Assembly (NCBI RefSeq): GCF_004212635.1
Contig: NZ_PSRT01000004.1
Coordinates: forward strand, 1-64,000
Direction: 5' to 3'
Length of the DNA: 64,000 bases
Source: Bradyrhizobium genosp. SA-3
GTDB lineage: Bacteria; Pseudomonadota; Alphaproteobacteria; Rhizobiales; Xanthobacteraceae
Position 1 is the stretch's first letter. Each line of letters begins with the position of its first letter. Below are positions 27,367 through 36,048 of the stretch, piece after piece. Both the position numbers and the translations under genes were made by a program. The notes under the pieces are model-generated. The model was not told the origin of the DNA. It did not search any database and saw only the letters and a list, made by a program, of their open reading frames with translations.

Positions 27367-27414
27367 AGCATGATCCGGAAAAGTGCGTAGCGGTTTTCCG
27401 ATAGGATCATGCTC
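27366..27414. repeat. Palindromic repeat, family C
   Basis: gagcatgatcc at the left end is complementary to ggatcatgctc at the right end, with agcggttttccg inside. It fills the gap between two convergent genes and is a likely bidirectional terminator. Confidence 0.85.
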
Positions 27415-27417
27415 CGG

Positions 27418-28800
27418 CTAAATAGGCCGGCGCTTGCGCGGCTGATATCGACGGCCGATCTCGCGGGCGACGACTTTTTCCGGCTTGACGTTGGCACCGG
27501 CGATCCAGATGTCGCTCACCTTGCCGCGCTTGTCGCGGACGCGGCGAACCGGCTCGCCATGGCTGGAGTAACCGGCGGCCCAGGCGAGCTTGCCGGTGTC
27601 GCGGCCGGTGACCTCGATCTCGGCGGCATCCATGAATGGGTTATTGAACTGCGGATTGGCGACGAGCACGCGATTGCCCGCGGGCACGAGATCAGTGGCT
27701 CCCCAGATCGTCCACCAGCGGCCAGTCCAGTCGCGCACGCGCCGGTCCGGCGCGCCGCGTGTCTTGAACACGCGCAGGATCTGCAGCGCGCCGTCCATCC
27801 AGAACGGCGCAGCGCCGTCGATGGAGTTGCTGAGGATGCTGATCGCGAGCTCGCAATCAGGAATGGAGCAGGTCCGGGAGATGTAGCCCTGGAAACCGCC
27901 ACCATGGCCGAACCAGTCCCAGCCGTCGGTTTTGCCGGCGTTGACGCCGAGCCCGTAGTAGCCCTCGAAGCTCTGCGGGATGCGCCAATGGTGTCGCGTC
28001 ATCTCGCGGCGGCTCGCGACCGAGAGCACGCTCTTTTTCGCATTGGGTGCGAGCTGCGCGAAGAAGCGGGCGGTGTCGCCGGCAGTCGCGACGAAGCCTG
28101 CGGCGGAGGCCATCGCGTGCGCGGGATTGTCGCCGGGGATCACGCAGCGTGCGCCGAACGGCACTTTTCGTGTGTGGCCGCACGCGAATGGCTTGCCTTT
28201 GGCAAGGGGGGCATTCGGTTCGGTCTCACGTAAGCCGGCCGGCTCGATGATCTCGCGCTTGATCCAGGCGGGGTAAGGCTCCTTCGTCACGGCCTCGATG
28301 ACGACACCGAGCAGGCCAAAACCATGGTTGGAATATTTGAAGCGCGTGCCGGGTTCGACCGCGGTCGGCAGCTTCAATTCCGCGAGCAGCTCGTTCGCGT
28401 TGAGATAGGGGCGGGTGTCGATGAACTGGCCGGAATCGGCGCCGTCGCGCGTCAGCCCCGCGCTGTGCGAGAGCAGTTGCGCGATCGTCGTCTCGGCGAC
28501 GCGCGGATGCAGGCCGCCGACATATTGGCCGACCGGATCGTCGAGCCGGAGCTTGCGCTGCTCGCGCAGCTTCATGATGCCGGCGGAGGTGAAGCTCTTC
28601 GAGTGCGAGGCGATGCGGAAACGGTGGCGGGGCGTGAGCTTCTCGCCGGTGTCGAGATTGGCAAGGCCGAATGCGTGCTCGGCGACGACCTCGCCGCGAT
28701 GGGCGAACGCGACGATGACGCCGGGCTGTTGGATGGTCGTCAGCTGGAATTCGATCCAGGAGCTAATGTAGTCGATCGCGGATCGCAGCCACGGGTCCAT
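27418..28800 (-). CDS. Serine hydrolase, beta-lactamase family
   Basis: 460-residue penicillin-binding-protein-like hydrolase. The three boxes are standard: SHSK (65-68), YSN (156-158) and HGGG in DWFGHGGGF. The C-terminal 120 residues form an additional beta-rich domain (DWTGRWWTIWG onwards), as in class C esterases and D-aminopeptidases. No signal peptide is evident, so it may be cytoplasmic, unlike the hydrolase at 2934-4202. The exact reaction is not deducible. Confidence 0.87.
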   Translation of the reverse strand: MDPWLRSAIDYISSWIEFQLTTIQQPGVIVAFAHRGEVVAEHAFGLANLDTGEKLTPRHRFRIASHSKSFTSAGIMKLREQRKLRLDDPVGQYVGGLHPRVAETTIAQLLSHSAGLTRDGADSGQFIDTRPYLNANELLAELKLPTAVEPGTRFKYSNHGFGLLGVVIEAVTKEPYPAWIKREIIEPAGLRETEPNAPLAKGKPFACGHTRKVPFGARCVIPGDNPAHAMASAAGFVATAGDTARFFAQLAPNAKKSVLSVASRREMTRHHWRIPQSFEGYYGLGVNAGKTDGWDWFGHGGGFQGYISRTCSIPDCELAISILSNSIDGAAPFWMDGALQILRVFKTRGAPDRRVRDWTGRWWTIWGATDLVPAGNRVLVANPQFNNPFMDAAEIEVTGRDTGKLAWAAGYSSHGEPVRRVRDKRGKVSDIWIAGANVKPEKVVAREIGRRYQPRKRRPI

Positions 28801-28854
28801 TGCGCACCAATTTGCGAGGGAAAGATTTGGTGCGGGAGGCTAGCCGAGAAAGTG

Positions 28855-28886
28855 GAACGGGCACAACCCCAAGGTTGTGCCCGTTC
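28855..28886 (-). terminator. Stem-loop terminator of TPR gene
   Basis: Perfect 14-bp stem gaacgggcacaacc / ggttgtgcccgttc with a 4-base loop, 40 bases after the stop of the minus-strand TPR gene. The T-tract is weak, so termination may be inefficient. Confidence 0.6.
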
Positions 28887-28925
28887 AATTCATTCGAAGA
28901 TGCGAGGTCTCAGTAGACCGACGGC

Positions 28926-29468
28926 TCAGTAGATCAGCGTCGCGCCGGTCGGCTTATCGAGCGCGGCGGCGAGCGAGCGATATTCGGAGCTGTCGGTGCC
29001 GGCGAGCGAAGCGACCTTGTTGAGGTGATACTGCGCCTGTTCGCGGTTGCCCTGCTCGAGCTGCCAGAGGCCGTAATACTGCCAGGTGCGGACGTGGTTC
29101 GGATCGTCCTTCAGCGCCAGCTCGTAATAGTCCTTCGAGGACTGGTAATCACCGAGCTTGCGATAGGAGTAGCCGATCAGGTTTGCGACATCGGCGACGT
29201 CGTCGCGCTTGAGCGATTTCAGCTGATCGATCGCGCCCGTGTAGTCGTGACGGTCGTAGATCGCAGTATAGGCGGTGCGATAGGCCGCAAGGAATTTGGG
29301 ATCGCTGACGGAGGAGCTCTTCTTCTTGCCCTTTTTGGACGAGCTGTCCGACTTCGGCGGCGAAGAGGGCTCGTCGCTGCCCGCGGCATAGGCGCTGGAC
29401 AGCACCGGTGCAGCCGCCAGCGTCATGGCGACAAGTCCCGGCACAACAAGCATTGAGAGTTTGCGCAT
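28926..29468 (-). CDS. Secreted TPR-repeat protein
   Basis: 180 residues: signal peptide (to AYA near 29), a Ser/Lys-rich linker containing SSSKKGKKKSSS, then three tetratricopeptide-type helix pairs (AYTAIYDRHDYTGAIDQL, ANLIGYSYRKLGDYQSSKDY and RTWQYYGLWQLEQGNREQAQ). It probably acts as a periplasmic protein-interaction module. Partner unknown. ATG 29468 has ggagaa-like sequence upstream. Confidence 0.85.
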   Translation of the reverse strand: MRKLSMLVVPGLVAMTLAAAPVLSSAYAAGSDEPSSPPKSDSSSKKGKKKSSSVSDPKFLAAYRTAYTAIYDRHDYTGAIDQLKSLKRDDVADVANLIGYSYRKLGDYQSSKDYYELALKDDPNHVRTWQYYGLWQLEQGNREQAQYHLNKVASLAGTDSSEYRSLAAALDKPTGATLIY

Positions 29469-29576
29469 CTAAGTTCTCCGGTATGGAACGTGGCGATCCT
29501 ACACGATTGCCCGAAGACCGGAACACCCGTGGGGCAAAAACATTCCCGCCTCGCACGATCTATTCGTCCTGCCGCA

Positions 29577-29594
29577 GATGACAAACTTGTCATC
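29577..29594. promoter_or_regulatory. Palindrome gatgacaa-N2-ttgtcatc in divergent promoter region
   Basis: Perfect 8-bp arms separated by two bases, in the 250-base gap between the TPR gene and the small secreted protein gene. The size and symmetry fit an operator for a dimeric regulator; which one is unknown. No gene is visible in the gap. Confidence 0.4.
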
Positions 29595-29718
29595 GAGATG
29601 AACGGAAGCCTGCAACGGCCTTCAGACCGGGTTCAGTGCGCAGCCCCTAGGCTCCCACCCACGATCGAAGAGGTGACGAGAGGGCGCCGCCTCAAGATCC
29701 TTCCAAGAGGAGACCACC

Positions 29719-30087
29719 ATGTTGAAGACCATTTCCGCAGCCTTGCTCGCCGCTTCCGTGATCGCAGCCCCGGCCTTCGCCGCTGAAGCCGGCAAGACCA
29801 CCACGACCGCGCCGGTGATCAAGGCGGACCAGAGTCAGACCAAGGCGGCGAACACTGCCGTCAAACCGGATGCGGGCGTCAAGGCCGACACGAAGGCTTC
29901 CGACGTCAAGGCGGACGCCAAGGTGGACACCAAGTCGAAGGCGATGAACGCCAACGCCGCCGCCACCCCCGACGAGCACAAGTCCGTGCGCAAGCATCGC
30001 CATCACCACAAGCAGGTCACGGCCAAGGAGACGCTGAAGGCGCAGCCGGACGTGACCAAGCCGGTGACATCTGACAAGCGCAACTGA
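29719..30087 (+). CDS. Small secreted Lys/Ala-rich protein with His cluster
   Basis: 122 residues, signal peptide MLKTISAALLAASVIAAPAFA, then a low-complexity Lys/Ala/Asp/Thr-rich mature chain with repeated VKAD/AD-K units (about 50-75) and a basic His cluster HKSVRKHRHHHKQ near residue 95. Probably disordered; the His cluster could bind metal (inference). RBS aagaggag precedes ATG 29719. Confidence 0.75.
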   Translation: MLKTISAALLAASVIAAPAFAAEAGKTTTTAPVIKADQSQTKAANTAVKPDAGVKADTKASDVKADAKVDTKSKAMNANAAATPDEHKSVRKHRHHHKQVTAKETLKAQPDVTKPVTSDKRN

Positions 30088-30323
30088 CGACTGATCCCGC
30101 GCGGCGGCATCCCTGGCATTGCCCCGCCGCCGCGTGCGGAATTCAGGCCCGGTCCGTTCGCCGTGCCTCGCGCGAAAGCTCGAGGTGTCGGCGGCGGGCC
30201 GGTGCGTCGTTGCGCCGCTGCAGGCGAACTCCCTTCATGCAGGGTTGGGATCGTGCGGGCTTGGGTTCGTAGAAGCTTGGGGCTAGAACATCTGCGAATC
30301 TGATCGAGCGGAGAGCGGGGCCT

Positions 30324-30746
30324 GTGGGGCGATTGGCGAGATGTGCGGTGATCCTGGCGTTGCCGTTGGCGCTTGCGGCATGTTTCGGCAGCGACGGTGA
30401 TCGTCCAACGCTGTTGGGTGGGACCCAGGCCGGAGGGCCGCAGCCGTTTCCCGACAATTTCCGCGGCGACACGCTGGCCTTGATGCGCAGCTATCTGAAC
30501 AATCCGGTCGGAGTGCGCGACGCCAGCATGGCTGATCCGGTGCTGCGCGAGGTTGGCGGGCGCCAATTCTATGTGAGCTGCCTGCACTTCACCCCGCGCG
30601 AGACCGATGGCGGCTACAAGGGCATGCGCGAGCGCGCCGTGATTTTCGTCAATGGGCGGAGCGACCGCGTCGTCGATCGGACGAGCGAGCTCTGTGCCGG
30701 TGCGGTTTACGCACCCTTTCCGGAACTGGAAAAGATGACGCGGTAG
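30324..30746 (+). CDS. Lipoprotein of unknown function
   Basis: 140 residues with a type II signal ending in the lipobox LAAC (Cys 20), so the mature protein is about 121 residues and membrane-anchored. Two further cysteines (VSCLHF and SELCAG) could form a disulfide. GTG 30324 follows a ggagag site. I do not recognise the family. Confidence 0.75.
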   Translation: MGRLARCAVILALPLALAACFGSDGDRPTLLGGTQAGGPQPFPDNFRGDTLALMRSYLNNPVGVRDASMADPVLREVGGRQFYVSCLHFTPRETDGGYKGMRERAVIFVNGRSDRVVDRTSELCAGAVYAPFPELEKMTR

Positions 30747-31033
30747 CGCAAAGCCCGCCTTCATCGCCTCGTGATAGGACGGATCGCGCCGGAGCCGCTG
30801 GATCACATTTTGGCGAGCTTTGAACGGGGCGGTTTCGTCTCGCGACAAATCCTCACGGCAGGCCCTGCGCAGGCGACGAGAGCAGCCGGCGCAAGGCGAC
30901 GTGACGGAACAAAATCGCGCTGTTGCCACCCCGTCACAGTAACGAACGATCAACGTTCCGGCATCGTCGCGAAGCAACCAAATTCACGCCACGTTGTTTG
31001 CTGAGGGTCGAATTTGAAAGCACGGGGATGATC

Positions 31034-31740
31034 ATGAAGAGGTTTTTGCTCGGAGCAGTCGCGCTGCTGGCGCTGGCCGCGCCGGCCGCTGCTGCCGACA
31101 TGCAGCCGCGTACCTACACCAAGGCGCCGGCCTATACGCCGCCGCAGGTGATCTACAATTGGACCGGTTTCTACATCGGCGGCCATGTCGGCGGCGCCTT
31201 CGCCGGCGACAACAGCTTCCAGTCGAGCGACGCCCGCTTCCTCGGCGGCGTGCAGGGCGGCTTCGACTACCAGTTCGCGCCCAATTGGGTGGTGGGTATC
31301 GAGGCCCAGTATTCCTGGCTGCCGACCAACAACAACGGCGTCACGTTCCCGCTGGGCACGCAGGTGACGTCCAACACCGACCAGCTCGGGTCGGTGACCG
31401 GTCGCATCGGCTATACCTGGGGACCAACGCTGCTCTACGCCAAGGGCGGTTATGCCTGGCGCAATAACGGTCTTGGCGTGAACATCGCCGGGGTGCCGCA
31501 GACCTTCACCACCACCGGCAACAGCAAGGACGGCTACACCGTCGGCGCCGGCCTCGAATACATGTTCGCGCCGAGCTGGTCGGCCAAGGCCGAGTACCAG
31601 TATTACAACTTTGGCAGCACCACCTTCACCTCCGGCCCGGCGACATCGTCGGCGTCCGTGGCCGGGAGGACGAGCATACCGTCAAGGTCGGTGTGAACTA
31701 TCGGTTCGGCTGGGGCGGGCCGGCGGCCTCGCGCTACTGA
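31034..31740 (+). pseudogene. Outer-membrane beta-barrel (Omp31/RopB-like) protein, frameshifted
   Basis: Porin-like outer-membrane protein with a signal peptide (MKRFLLGAVALLALAAPAAAA) and the family segment NWTGFYIGGHVGGAF, then alternating beta strands (GFDYQFAPNWVVGIEAQYSW, LGSVTGRIGYTWGPTLLYAKGG split at 31380-31450). The frame breaks near 31640: the original frame continues into a non-barrel tail and stops at 31696, while the expected last strand (DEHTVKVGVNYRFGW ... SRY) lies in the -1 frame, ending at 31740. Inserting one C at ggcccggcgac restores SGPADIVG and the whole 235-codon gene. Without the last strand the barrel could not close. A perfect terminator follows at 31767. Confidence 0.87.
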
Positions 31741-31766
31741 CCTACCGCTCACGACCAGGATCTGAC

Positions 31767-31795
31767 AAAGGCCGGCTCCCGCCGGCCTTTCGTTT
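31767..31795 (+). terminator. Rho-independent terminator of barrel gene
   Basis: Perfect 10-bp stem aaaggccggc / gccggccttt with loop tccc, followed by cgttt. It lies 26 bases after the restored stop of the outer-membrane protein, which supports 31740 as the true gene end. Confidence 0.85.
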
Positions 31796-31990
31796 GTCCA
31801 GATCCCGTTGCCGGCCTTCCGTTTGCTTTACGTGAACCATCTGGCGCGTCATTTGCTTGCAAACAGCGCGGGCGCGCCTTCTCACGCGCGTCATGGGGCC
31901 GGGGTAAAGCAAAAATAATTTTTGCGATTTACGGAACTCGCGCTCCGGAACGCGTTATATGAGAATTATCGGGCTGGTGGGACGACGGAC

Positions 31991-32233
31991 ATGCGTATCT
32001 TTGTGTCGGCAGTGGTGCTCTCGTGCTTCACCTGCCTGCCGTGCTCTGCACAGACAATCCTCAAATCCGAACCCCTGATGCTGGCGCCCTATGAGGTCGC
32101 CTTCGTCAAGGACGCCTCCTGTCCGTCGGGCAAGGTGCTGAAGGTCACTGGCGCGATCCGCGGGCTGCATCGCCGCAAGGCCTGCGTGGCCCTGGCGGGC
32201 GAGCAGGCGTCTCTCGCGACCGCGACCCCCTGA
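31991..32233 (+). CDS. Small secreted protein (DUF6719-like)
   Basis: 80 residues: signal peptide MRIFVSAVVLSCFTCLPCSAQ, then a conserved-looking core with LAPYEVAFVKDASCPSGKV and KVTGAIRG. It resembles the short Bradyrhizobium DUF6719 family from memory; function unknown. ATG 31991 is preferred to 31922 because it places the signal at the start. It ends one base before the stop of the convergent gene. Confidence 0.68.
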   Translation: MRIFVSAVVLSCFTCLPCSAQTILKSEPLMLAPYEVAFVKDASCPSGKVLKVTGAIRGLHRRKACVALAGEQASLATATP

Positions 32234-32234
32234 C

Positions 32235-32489
32235 TCAAGATAACAGCTCAAGCTCCATCCTCGACTGCTGGTCGGCCTCGGCCTTGTTCTTGGCGGGGTC
32301 CTCGCCCTGAGCTGCCTGGCAGGGCGCAATCTCGTAGTCGTTGTCGAGCACCCGGCGCGGTCCCCGCTGCTCGTCGTCCGCGATCACGTCGACGACGAGG
32401 CCACTTCGCTGCGCGAGCTTCCAGACGTCGGATTCGCTCGGATAGGCCTTGCTGATCTGGGCCTCGTTGCAGAACAGGGCGTAGGGCAT
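32235..32489 (-). CDS. Conserved small hypothetical protein
   Basis: 84 residues beginning MPYALFCNEAQISKAYPSES. It is acidic and soluble, with KAYPSESDVWKLAQRSGLVVDV followed by DEQRGPRRVLDNDYEI and a Glu/Lys/Gln-rich tail. A strong site (gggaag) precedes ATG 32489. I do not recognise a domain. It is tail-to-tail with the small secreted protein gene. Confidence 0.7.
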   Translation of the reverse strand: MPYALFCNEAQISKAYPSESDVWKLAQRSGLVVDVIADDEQRGPRRVLDNDYEIAPCQAAQGEDPAKNKAEADQQSRMELELLS

Positions 32490-32651
32490 TCTTCCCACTC
32501 CAGGAAAGCCCGTTAACGACTTTGCGGGTGAGGGGTTCCGGCCGGCGGCCGGATCACGGCGCCGTGATCGGAGCGGTCGGGCCCTGAGTCCTTAATGAGT
32601 CCTGAATTCCCAAAAAAAGAATCCCTGGGACTCTCCGGCCGGAATCAGCGG

Positions 32652-32771
32652 ATGTTTTCGGCCATGACGAGCGACCTGAAAACCTCCTGCGGGCACATGC
32701 TCCTGCCCCTGACGCTGGCGCTGTTTGGTGCCTGCGCGGCCAATCTCTGGCTGGTGTGGTCCTGGCTATAG
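32652..32771 (+). CDS. Possible 39-residue membrane peptide
   Basis: Short ORF with one hydrophobic helix (LLPLTLALFGACAANLWLVW) at its C-terminal end. It is preceded by ggaat at modest spacing. Too short for confident calling; the helix and codon choice make it more likely than chance. Confidence 0.35.
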   Translation: MFSAMTSDLKTSCGHMLLPLTLALFGACAANLWLVWSWL

Positions 32772-32793
32772 GCTCCCGACTGGAGAACCGGCC

Positions 32794-33171
32794 CTACTTA
32801 TCGGCCGGTGGACGGGGGGAGGGGTCGCGGATGGCGGCGCACAATTTGGTCAGGGTGGCCGTGCAATATTCCTCGCGCTCGCGCTCGAACCGCTCCTGAT
32901 GCTTGCGGAAATTGGCAATCCGGGCCTGCATCTCGCTGCGGAAGTCGCCGCTTGCCCGCGCCGGCGGGAGCTTGACGGGCTGAGGCTGCGGAGAGGACTG
33001 GGGCGGCTCGATCTCGGCCGTGACGGGCTCGACGGCGACGATCTCGACGGTCGCCGCCGGCGAATCCGACGGCGCGCCCGGCTGAAGGAAATCATCCTTC
33101 TTGCCAGTCACCGATTGGACGAAGGCCAGTGTCTGCGCGATCAGTGCGTCGCGTTCCCTGATCCACTTCAT
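32794..33171 (-). CDS. Hypothetical protein with Pro-rich centre
   Basis: 125 residues: N-terminal helix (MKWIRERDALIAQTLAFVQSV), a long Pro/Gln/Glu-rich linker, and a C-terminal amphipathic helix (ARIANFRKHQERFEREREEY). ATG 33171 has gaggtgg upstream; a longer frame starts at 33204. Function unknown; the layout suggests two interaction helices joined by a disordered linker. Confidence 0.62.
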   Translation of the reverse strand: MKWIRERDALIAQTLAFVQSVTGKKDDFLQPGAPSDSPAATVEIVAVEPVTAEIEPPQSSPQPQPVKLPPARASGDFRSEMQARIANFRKHQERFEREREEYCTATLTKLCAAIRDPSPRPPADK

Positions 33172-33278
33172 GATCCACCTCAGCCGCGCCCCCCATTCCA
33201 ACAAAGCGGCCGCGCCGAATCAAGGGTCCGTTTGCAAAGGGGATTGCATATTTTTCCCGATCGCCCGACATTGGTCGG

Positions 33279-33443
33279 ATGAATGCCGAAGACAAACGGA
33301 TGGACGAAGCGGAGGGCTTGAGGCTCGTCCGCGCATTCCTGTCGCTGCCGCCCGACAAGCGGGCGGAGGTGATCGCGTTTGTCGAGGAATTGGCGCGTGC
33401 CCATGGCCGGCCCGAAAAGGGCAACGAGGTATCGCCGCAGTGA
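33279..33443 (+). CDS. 54-residue hypothetical protein
   Basis: Short ORF: acidic N-terminus, then a helical segment LRLVRAFLSLPPDKRAEVIA and FVEELARAHGR. This helix resembles the C-terminal dimerisation helix of some XRE regulators (LLRAF...P...R..V...V..L), so it may be a free-standing relative or remnant. It ends three bases before the stop of the opposite gene. Confidence 0.5.
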   Translation: MNAEDKRMDEAEGLRLVRAFLSLPPDKRAEVIAFVEELARAHGRPEKGNEVSPQ

Positions 33444-33446
33444 CGG

Positions 33447-33668
33447 CTAGCGCTGGCGCGGATTGACGTTGGGCTCGAACGGCGCGCCGACCACCCGAAC
33501 CGGTGTCTTCTGAGCGCTGACGGCGGTCGCCATCCGCTGGGCGACCTGCTTTGCCGGATCAGGTGTTGGCGCCGGCTCGAACAGCGCAACTGTGCCGGCC
33601 ACGGCGCCACAGCACAGCGTCACCGTCGCCAGCAAAAACATGTTTCGGTTTTCTTCCCTGATCCGCAT
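33447..33668 (-). CDS. Small membrane-anchored or secreted protein
   Basis: 73 residues with one hydrophobic segment (MFLLATVTLCCGAVAGTVAL) that could be a signal or an anchor, followed by a Pro/Ala/Val-rich tail. The internal ATG at 33641 has an agggaaga site, so the protein may instead be 64 residues. Family unknown. Confidence 0.55.
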   Translation of the reverse strand: MRIREENRNMFLLATVTLCCGAVAGTVALFEPAPTPDPAKQVAQRMATAVSAQKTPVRVVGAPFEPNVNPRQR

Positions 33669-33782
33669 GGGTCGAGAACGAGCGACGCACGTCTTTGGTT
33701 CCGGTCTGGCCCTATGGGATCGGCCATCTCCGAGACGATTGGATCCTGTACACTGGCTTGCCACTTGATTTGACCTAGTCCG

Positions 33783-34516
33783 ATGATCTCCAATCGTCCT
33801 CCCGTGCTCGCTCACGAACGTTTCCTCGCCGACCGCGAGAATTTCGCCGGCCTCGATCTCGCTGCCCGGTTCGAGCGGATCGAGCGGACCAACCTTGGGG
33901 CGCGGCGACTTCGGTGTCGGGCCTCGGCTCGGAGGACCCCGCGACCGCCGCGATCCGGGAGGCGCTTGCTCCCCTGCTGCAACGGCTCGGCGCGCGCTCG
34001 CTGCTCGATGCGCCCTGCGGCGATGCCGGATGGATCGGCCGCCTGAAGCTCGATGTCGATTACACCGGTATCGACATCGTGCCGTCGCTGATCGAGGCCA
34101 ACCGGCGGCGTGTGGCAGGCGGCGGGTCGTCGGGCCGGTTTCTCGTTGCCGACATCACGCGCGATACGCTGCCGCGTGCGGATGTCATTCTCTGCCGGGA
34201 CTGTCTGGTGCATTTGAGCCTTGCGAATATCGATCGCCCCCTCGCGCGGTTCCGGGAGAGCGGCGCGCGCTTCCTGCTGACCACCACCTTTCCGGAATGG
34301 GATGCAAATCGCGATTGCGAGGACGGCGACTGGCGGGCGCTGAACATGGAGAAGTCGCCGTTCGACTGGCCGGCGCCGCACGCGCTGATCAACGAGCGTT
34401 GCGAGGAGGGCGGTGGCGGCTGGCGCGACAAGAGCCTCGGGCTCTGGCGGCTGGATCAATTGCCCGAAGGCGGCTGCGTTCCAAGAACCATCTCGGCCGA
34501 TCGTAAAACATACTGA
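33783..34516 (+). pseudogene. Class I SAM-dependent methyltransferase, frameshifted
   Basis: The C-terminal 200 residues (from 33914) form a Rossmann methyltransferase with motif I SLLDAPCGDAGWIGR, then YTGIDIVPSLIEANR and LCRDCLVHLS. The usual N-terminus of this family (RF.RI...NLWG...SGLGSE) is present but split: 33783-33895 encodes ARFERIERTNL in one frame and the ATSVSGLGSED stretch follows in the -1 frame. Adding one T at 33895-33897 (ccttgggg to cctttgggg) gives NLWGAATSVSGLGSE and a continuous ORF of about 244 codons. Whether the C-terminal part alone is translated from 33914 is unclear; the substrate is unknown. Confidence 0.8.
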
Positions 34517-34632
34517 GTGCGCAATTACAGGTAGCATGAGCAGAATCGCCGGTGATTTCAAGACGCTGGGATGCAAGTGATGTTTTGCACCTCGCGTTGG
34601 CGATGCGACGGATGTGAATCTGGAGTATTCCG

Positions 34633-35046
34633 ATGATCGATGCCAAATGCAGTTGCGGCGCTCTTGCGCTGTCGCTTCCGGGGCCATCCAGTCTGGTCGT
34701 CGCCTGTCACTGTATCGATTGCCAGCGACGAACGGGTGCGCCGTTCGGCATCGGTGCGTTTTATCCTGCTGACGTCGTCACGATCTCAGGAGCGCCCAAG
34801 GCGTACGTTCGGACAGCGGCAAGCGGTGGCAAGGTCCGCAGCTATTTCTGTGCCGACTGCGGTTCGACGGTCTATTGGAAAGCCGACAATCTACCCGCGA
34901 TGATCGCTGTTGCCGTCGGTGCGATCGCGGACCCAAACTACCCGGCTCCCGTCAGATCGATTTTCGAGCAGTCGAAACACGCCTGGGCGGAAATCGCCGG
35001 CGCCGAGCGTTTCCAGCAAAGCAGTGTGCCGAAGCATTCGAGCTGA
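34633..35046 (+). CDS. GFA-family zinc protein
   Basis: 137-residue member of the GFA (glutathione-dependent formaldehyde-activating enzyme-like) family. Zinc cysteines are visible: CSCG at 6-9, CHCIDCQ at 25-31 and CADCGS near 73. The family is broad; most members are not true formaldehyde enzymes, and no formaldehyde dehydrogenase is adjacent, so the function is not assigned. Length is normal. Confidence 0.88.
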   Translation: MIDAKCSCGALALSLPGPSSLVVACHCIDCQRRTGAPFGIGAFYPADVVTISGAPKAYVRTAASGGKVRSYFCADCGSTVYWKADNLPAMIAVAVGAIADPNYPAPVRSIFEQSKHAWAEIAGAERFQQSSVPKHSS

Positions 35047-35064
35047 GAGCCGTGCGTCAAAAGC

Positions 35065-35139
35065 TGGTGCCGGCTGAGGGGATTGAACCCCCGACCTTCG
35101 GTTTACAAAACCGCTGCTCTACCGCTGAGCTAAGCCGGC
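35065..35139 (-). tRNA. tRNA-Thr (anticodon TGT)
   Basis: A full cloverleaf on the minus strand: acceptor GCCGGCT/AGCCGGC, D-arm GCTCAGCGGTAGAGC, anticodon loop TTTGTAA, T-loop TTCAATC, encoded CCA at 35065-35067. The top anticodon-stem pair is a G-A mismatch; all others pair. Confidence 0.95.
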
Positions 35140-35255
35140 GACGCCTGAGAAAGCGGGCAGGGGCCGTTACATGCCGGGGCCGTCCACCCTTGCGCGCCGC
35201 AATATCAGACTTGGTCGGAAAGTGCCAGAACCGCGATCGTCGTCGCAAGACATGA

Positions 35256-35282
35256 ATCAGGCGGCCTTGCGGGCCGCCTGAT
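35256..35282 (-). terminator. Stem-loop terminator after small secreted protein gene
   Basis: 11-bp arms atcaggcggcc / ggccgcctgat in the gap between tRNA-Thr and the minus-strand gene ending at 35306; on the minus strand it is followed by TTC. It fits termination of that gene. Confidence 0.65.
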
Positions 35283-35305
35283 GTGTCGCGTTCGACGTGA
35301 GCCGC

Positions 35306-35770
35306 TTACTGGCAGATGTGCCGGCGGCCGTCGTCGCCCTTGAAGTAAGTGCCGGGCGTGCAGACGAAGCCGTTACGCTGGGCATAGGTGCGGGTGTCCC
35401 AGCCGCGATTGTCCCACGAACGGTCGTAGGCGTAGGAATTGTCCCAGGCGCGGAACGGAGCGGTTGCGATCGCGCCCGCGGTGCCGATCGCGGCACCAGC
35501 TACACCCGCCGCGACATCGGTCGGCCAGAAGCCGGTGCGGCTCCTGTTCCAATCGTTATTCCAGTCGCCGCTGTTGGTCTGCCGATAGGACATGCGGCGA
35601 TGGCGATAACCCCTGTCGGTGTACGGGTTTCCCGGTCCGAGGTTCTGGCAGTTGGCATCCGGGAACTGGGCCGAGCAGCGGGCAGGATTGTTGACCACCG
35701 CCTGTGCCATCGCGGGGCCCGCGAGAGTGGTGGTCGCGATCGCGACGGCGCCGAGGAGTTTGATATTCAT
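35306..35770 (-). CDS. Secreted protein of unknown function
   Basis: 154 residues: signal peptide (to AMA near 22), Asn/Arg/Tyr/Trp-rich mature chain (SGDWNNDWNRSRTGFW), a Gly/Ala-rich helix AAGVAGAAIGTAGAIATAPF, and four cysteines (two early, two near the end: VCTPGTYFKGDDGRRHICQ). The glycine-zipper-like central helix may insert in a membrane. Typical of short Bradyrhizobium secreted proteins; role unknown. Confidence 0.78.
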   Translation of the reverse strand: MNIKLLGAVAIATTTLAGPAMAQAVVNNPARCSAQFPDANCQNLGPGNPYTDRGYRHRRMSYRQTNSGDWNNDWNRSRTGFWPTDVAAGVAGAAIGTAGAIATAPFRAWDNSYAYDRSWDNRGWDTRTYAQRNGFVCTPGTYFKGDDGRRHICQ

Positions 35771-36048
35771 GATTGTTTGGCTCCCGTTGTGATTGAACGG
35801 GGGCTAAATGCCGAGCGCGTCGGACGTTCCGGTGAAACCGGTCGATTTTCGCAGCTGGACGGTCAAACGGATGTGAGCATGGTTCCGGCCGGTGCGCTCG
35901 ATGCCGTTAACGCTTCGCTAGTGCGGTTTGCAGCATTTGAGCAGCGCGCAATCCTTGCACATTAGGCTTACCGGAAATTGGTGAGCGGGCCTTAACCCTC
36001 TCTGCGTCGCTATCGGATAGGTTGTCGCCGGATAACCGGGGGCCTCTC

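Noticed and set aside
35057..35248. 63-codon minus-strand frame overlapping tRNA-Thr
   Set aside because: It contains the translated tRNA (SSAVEQRF...SIPSAG), a well-known artefact of gene callers.
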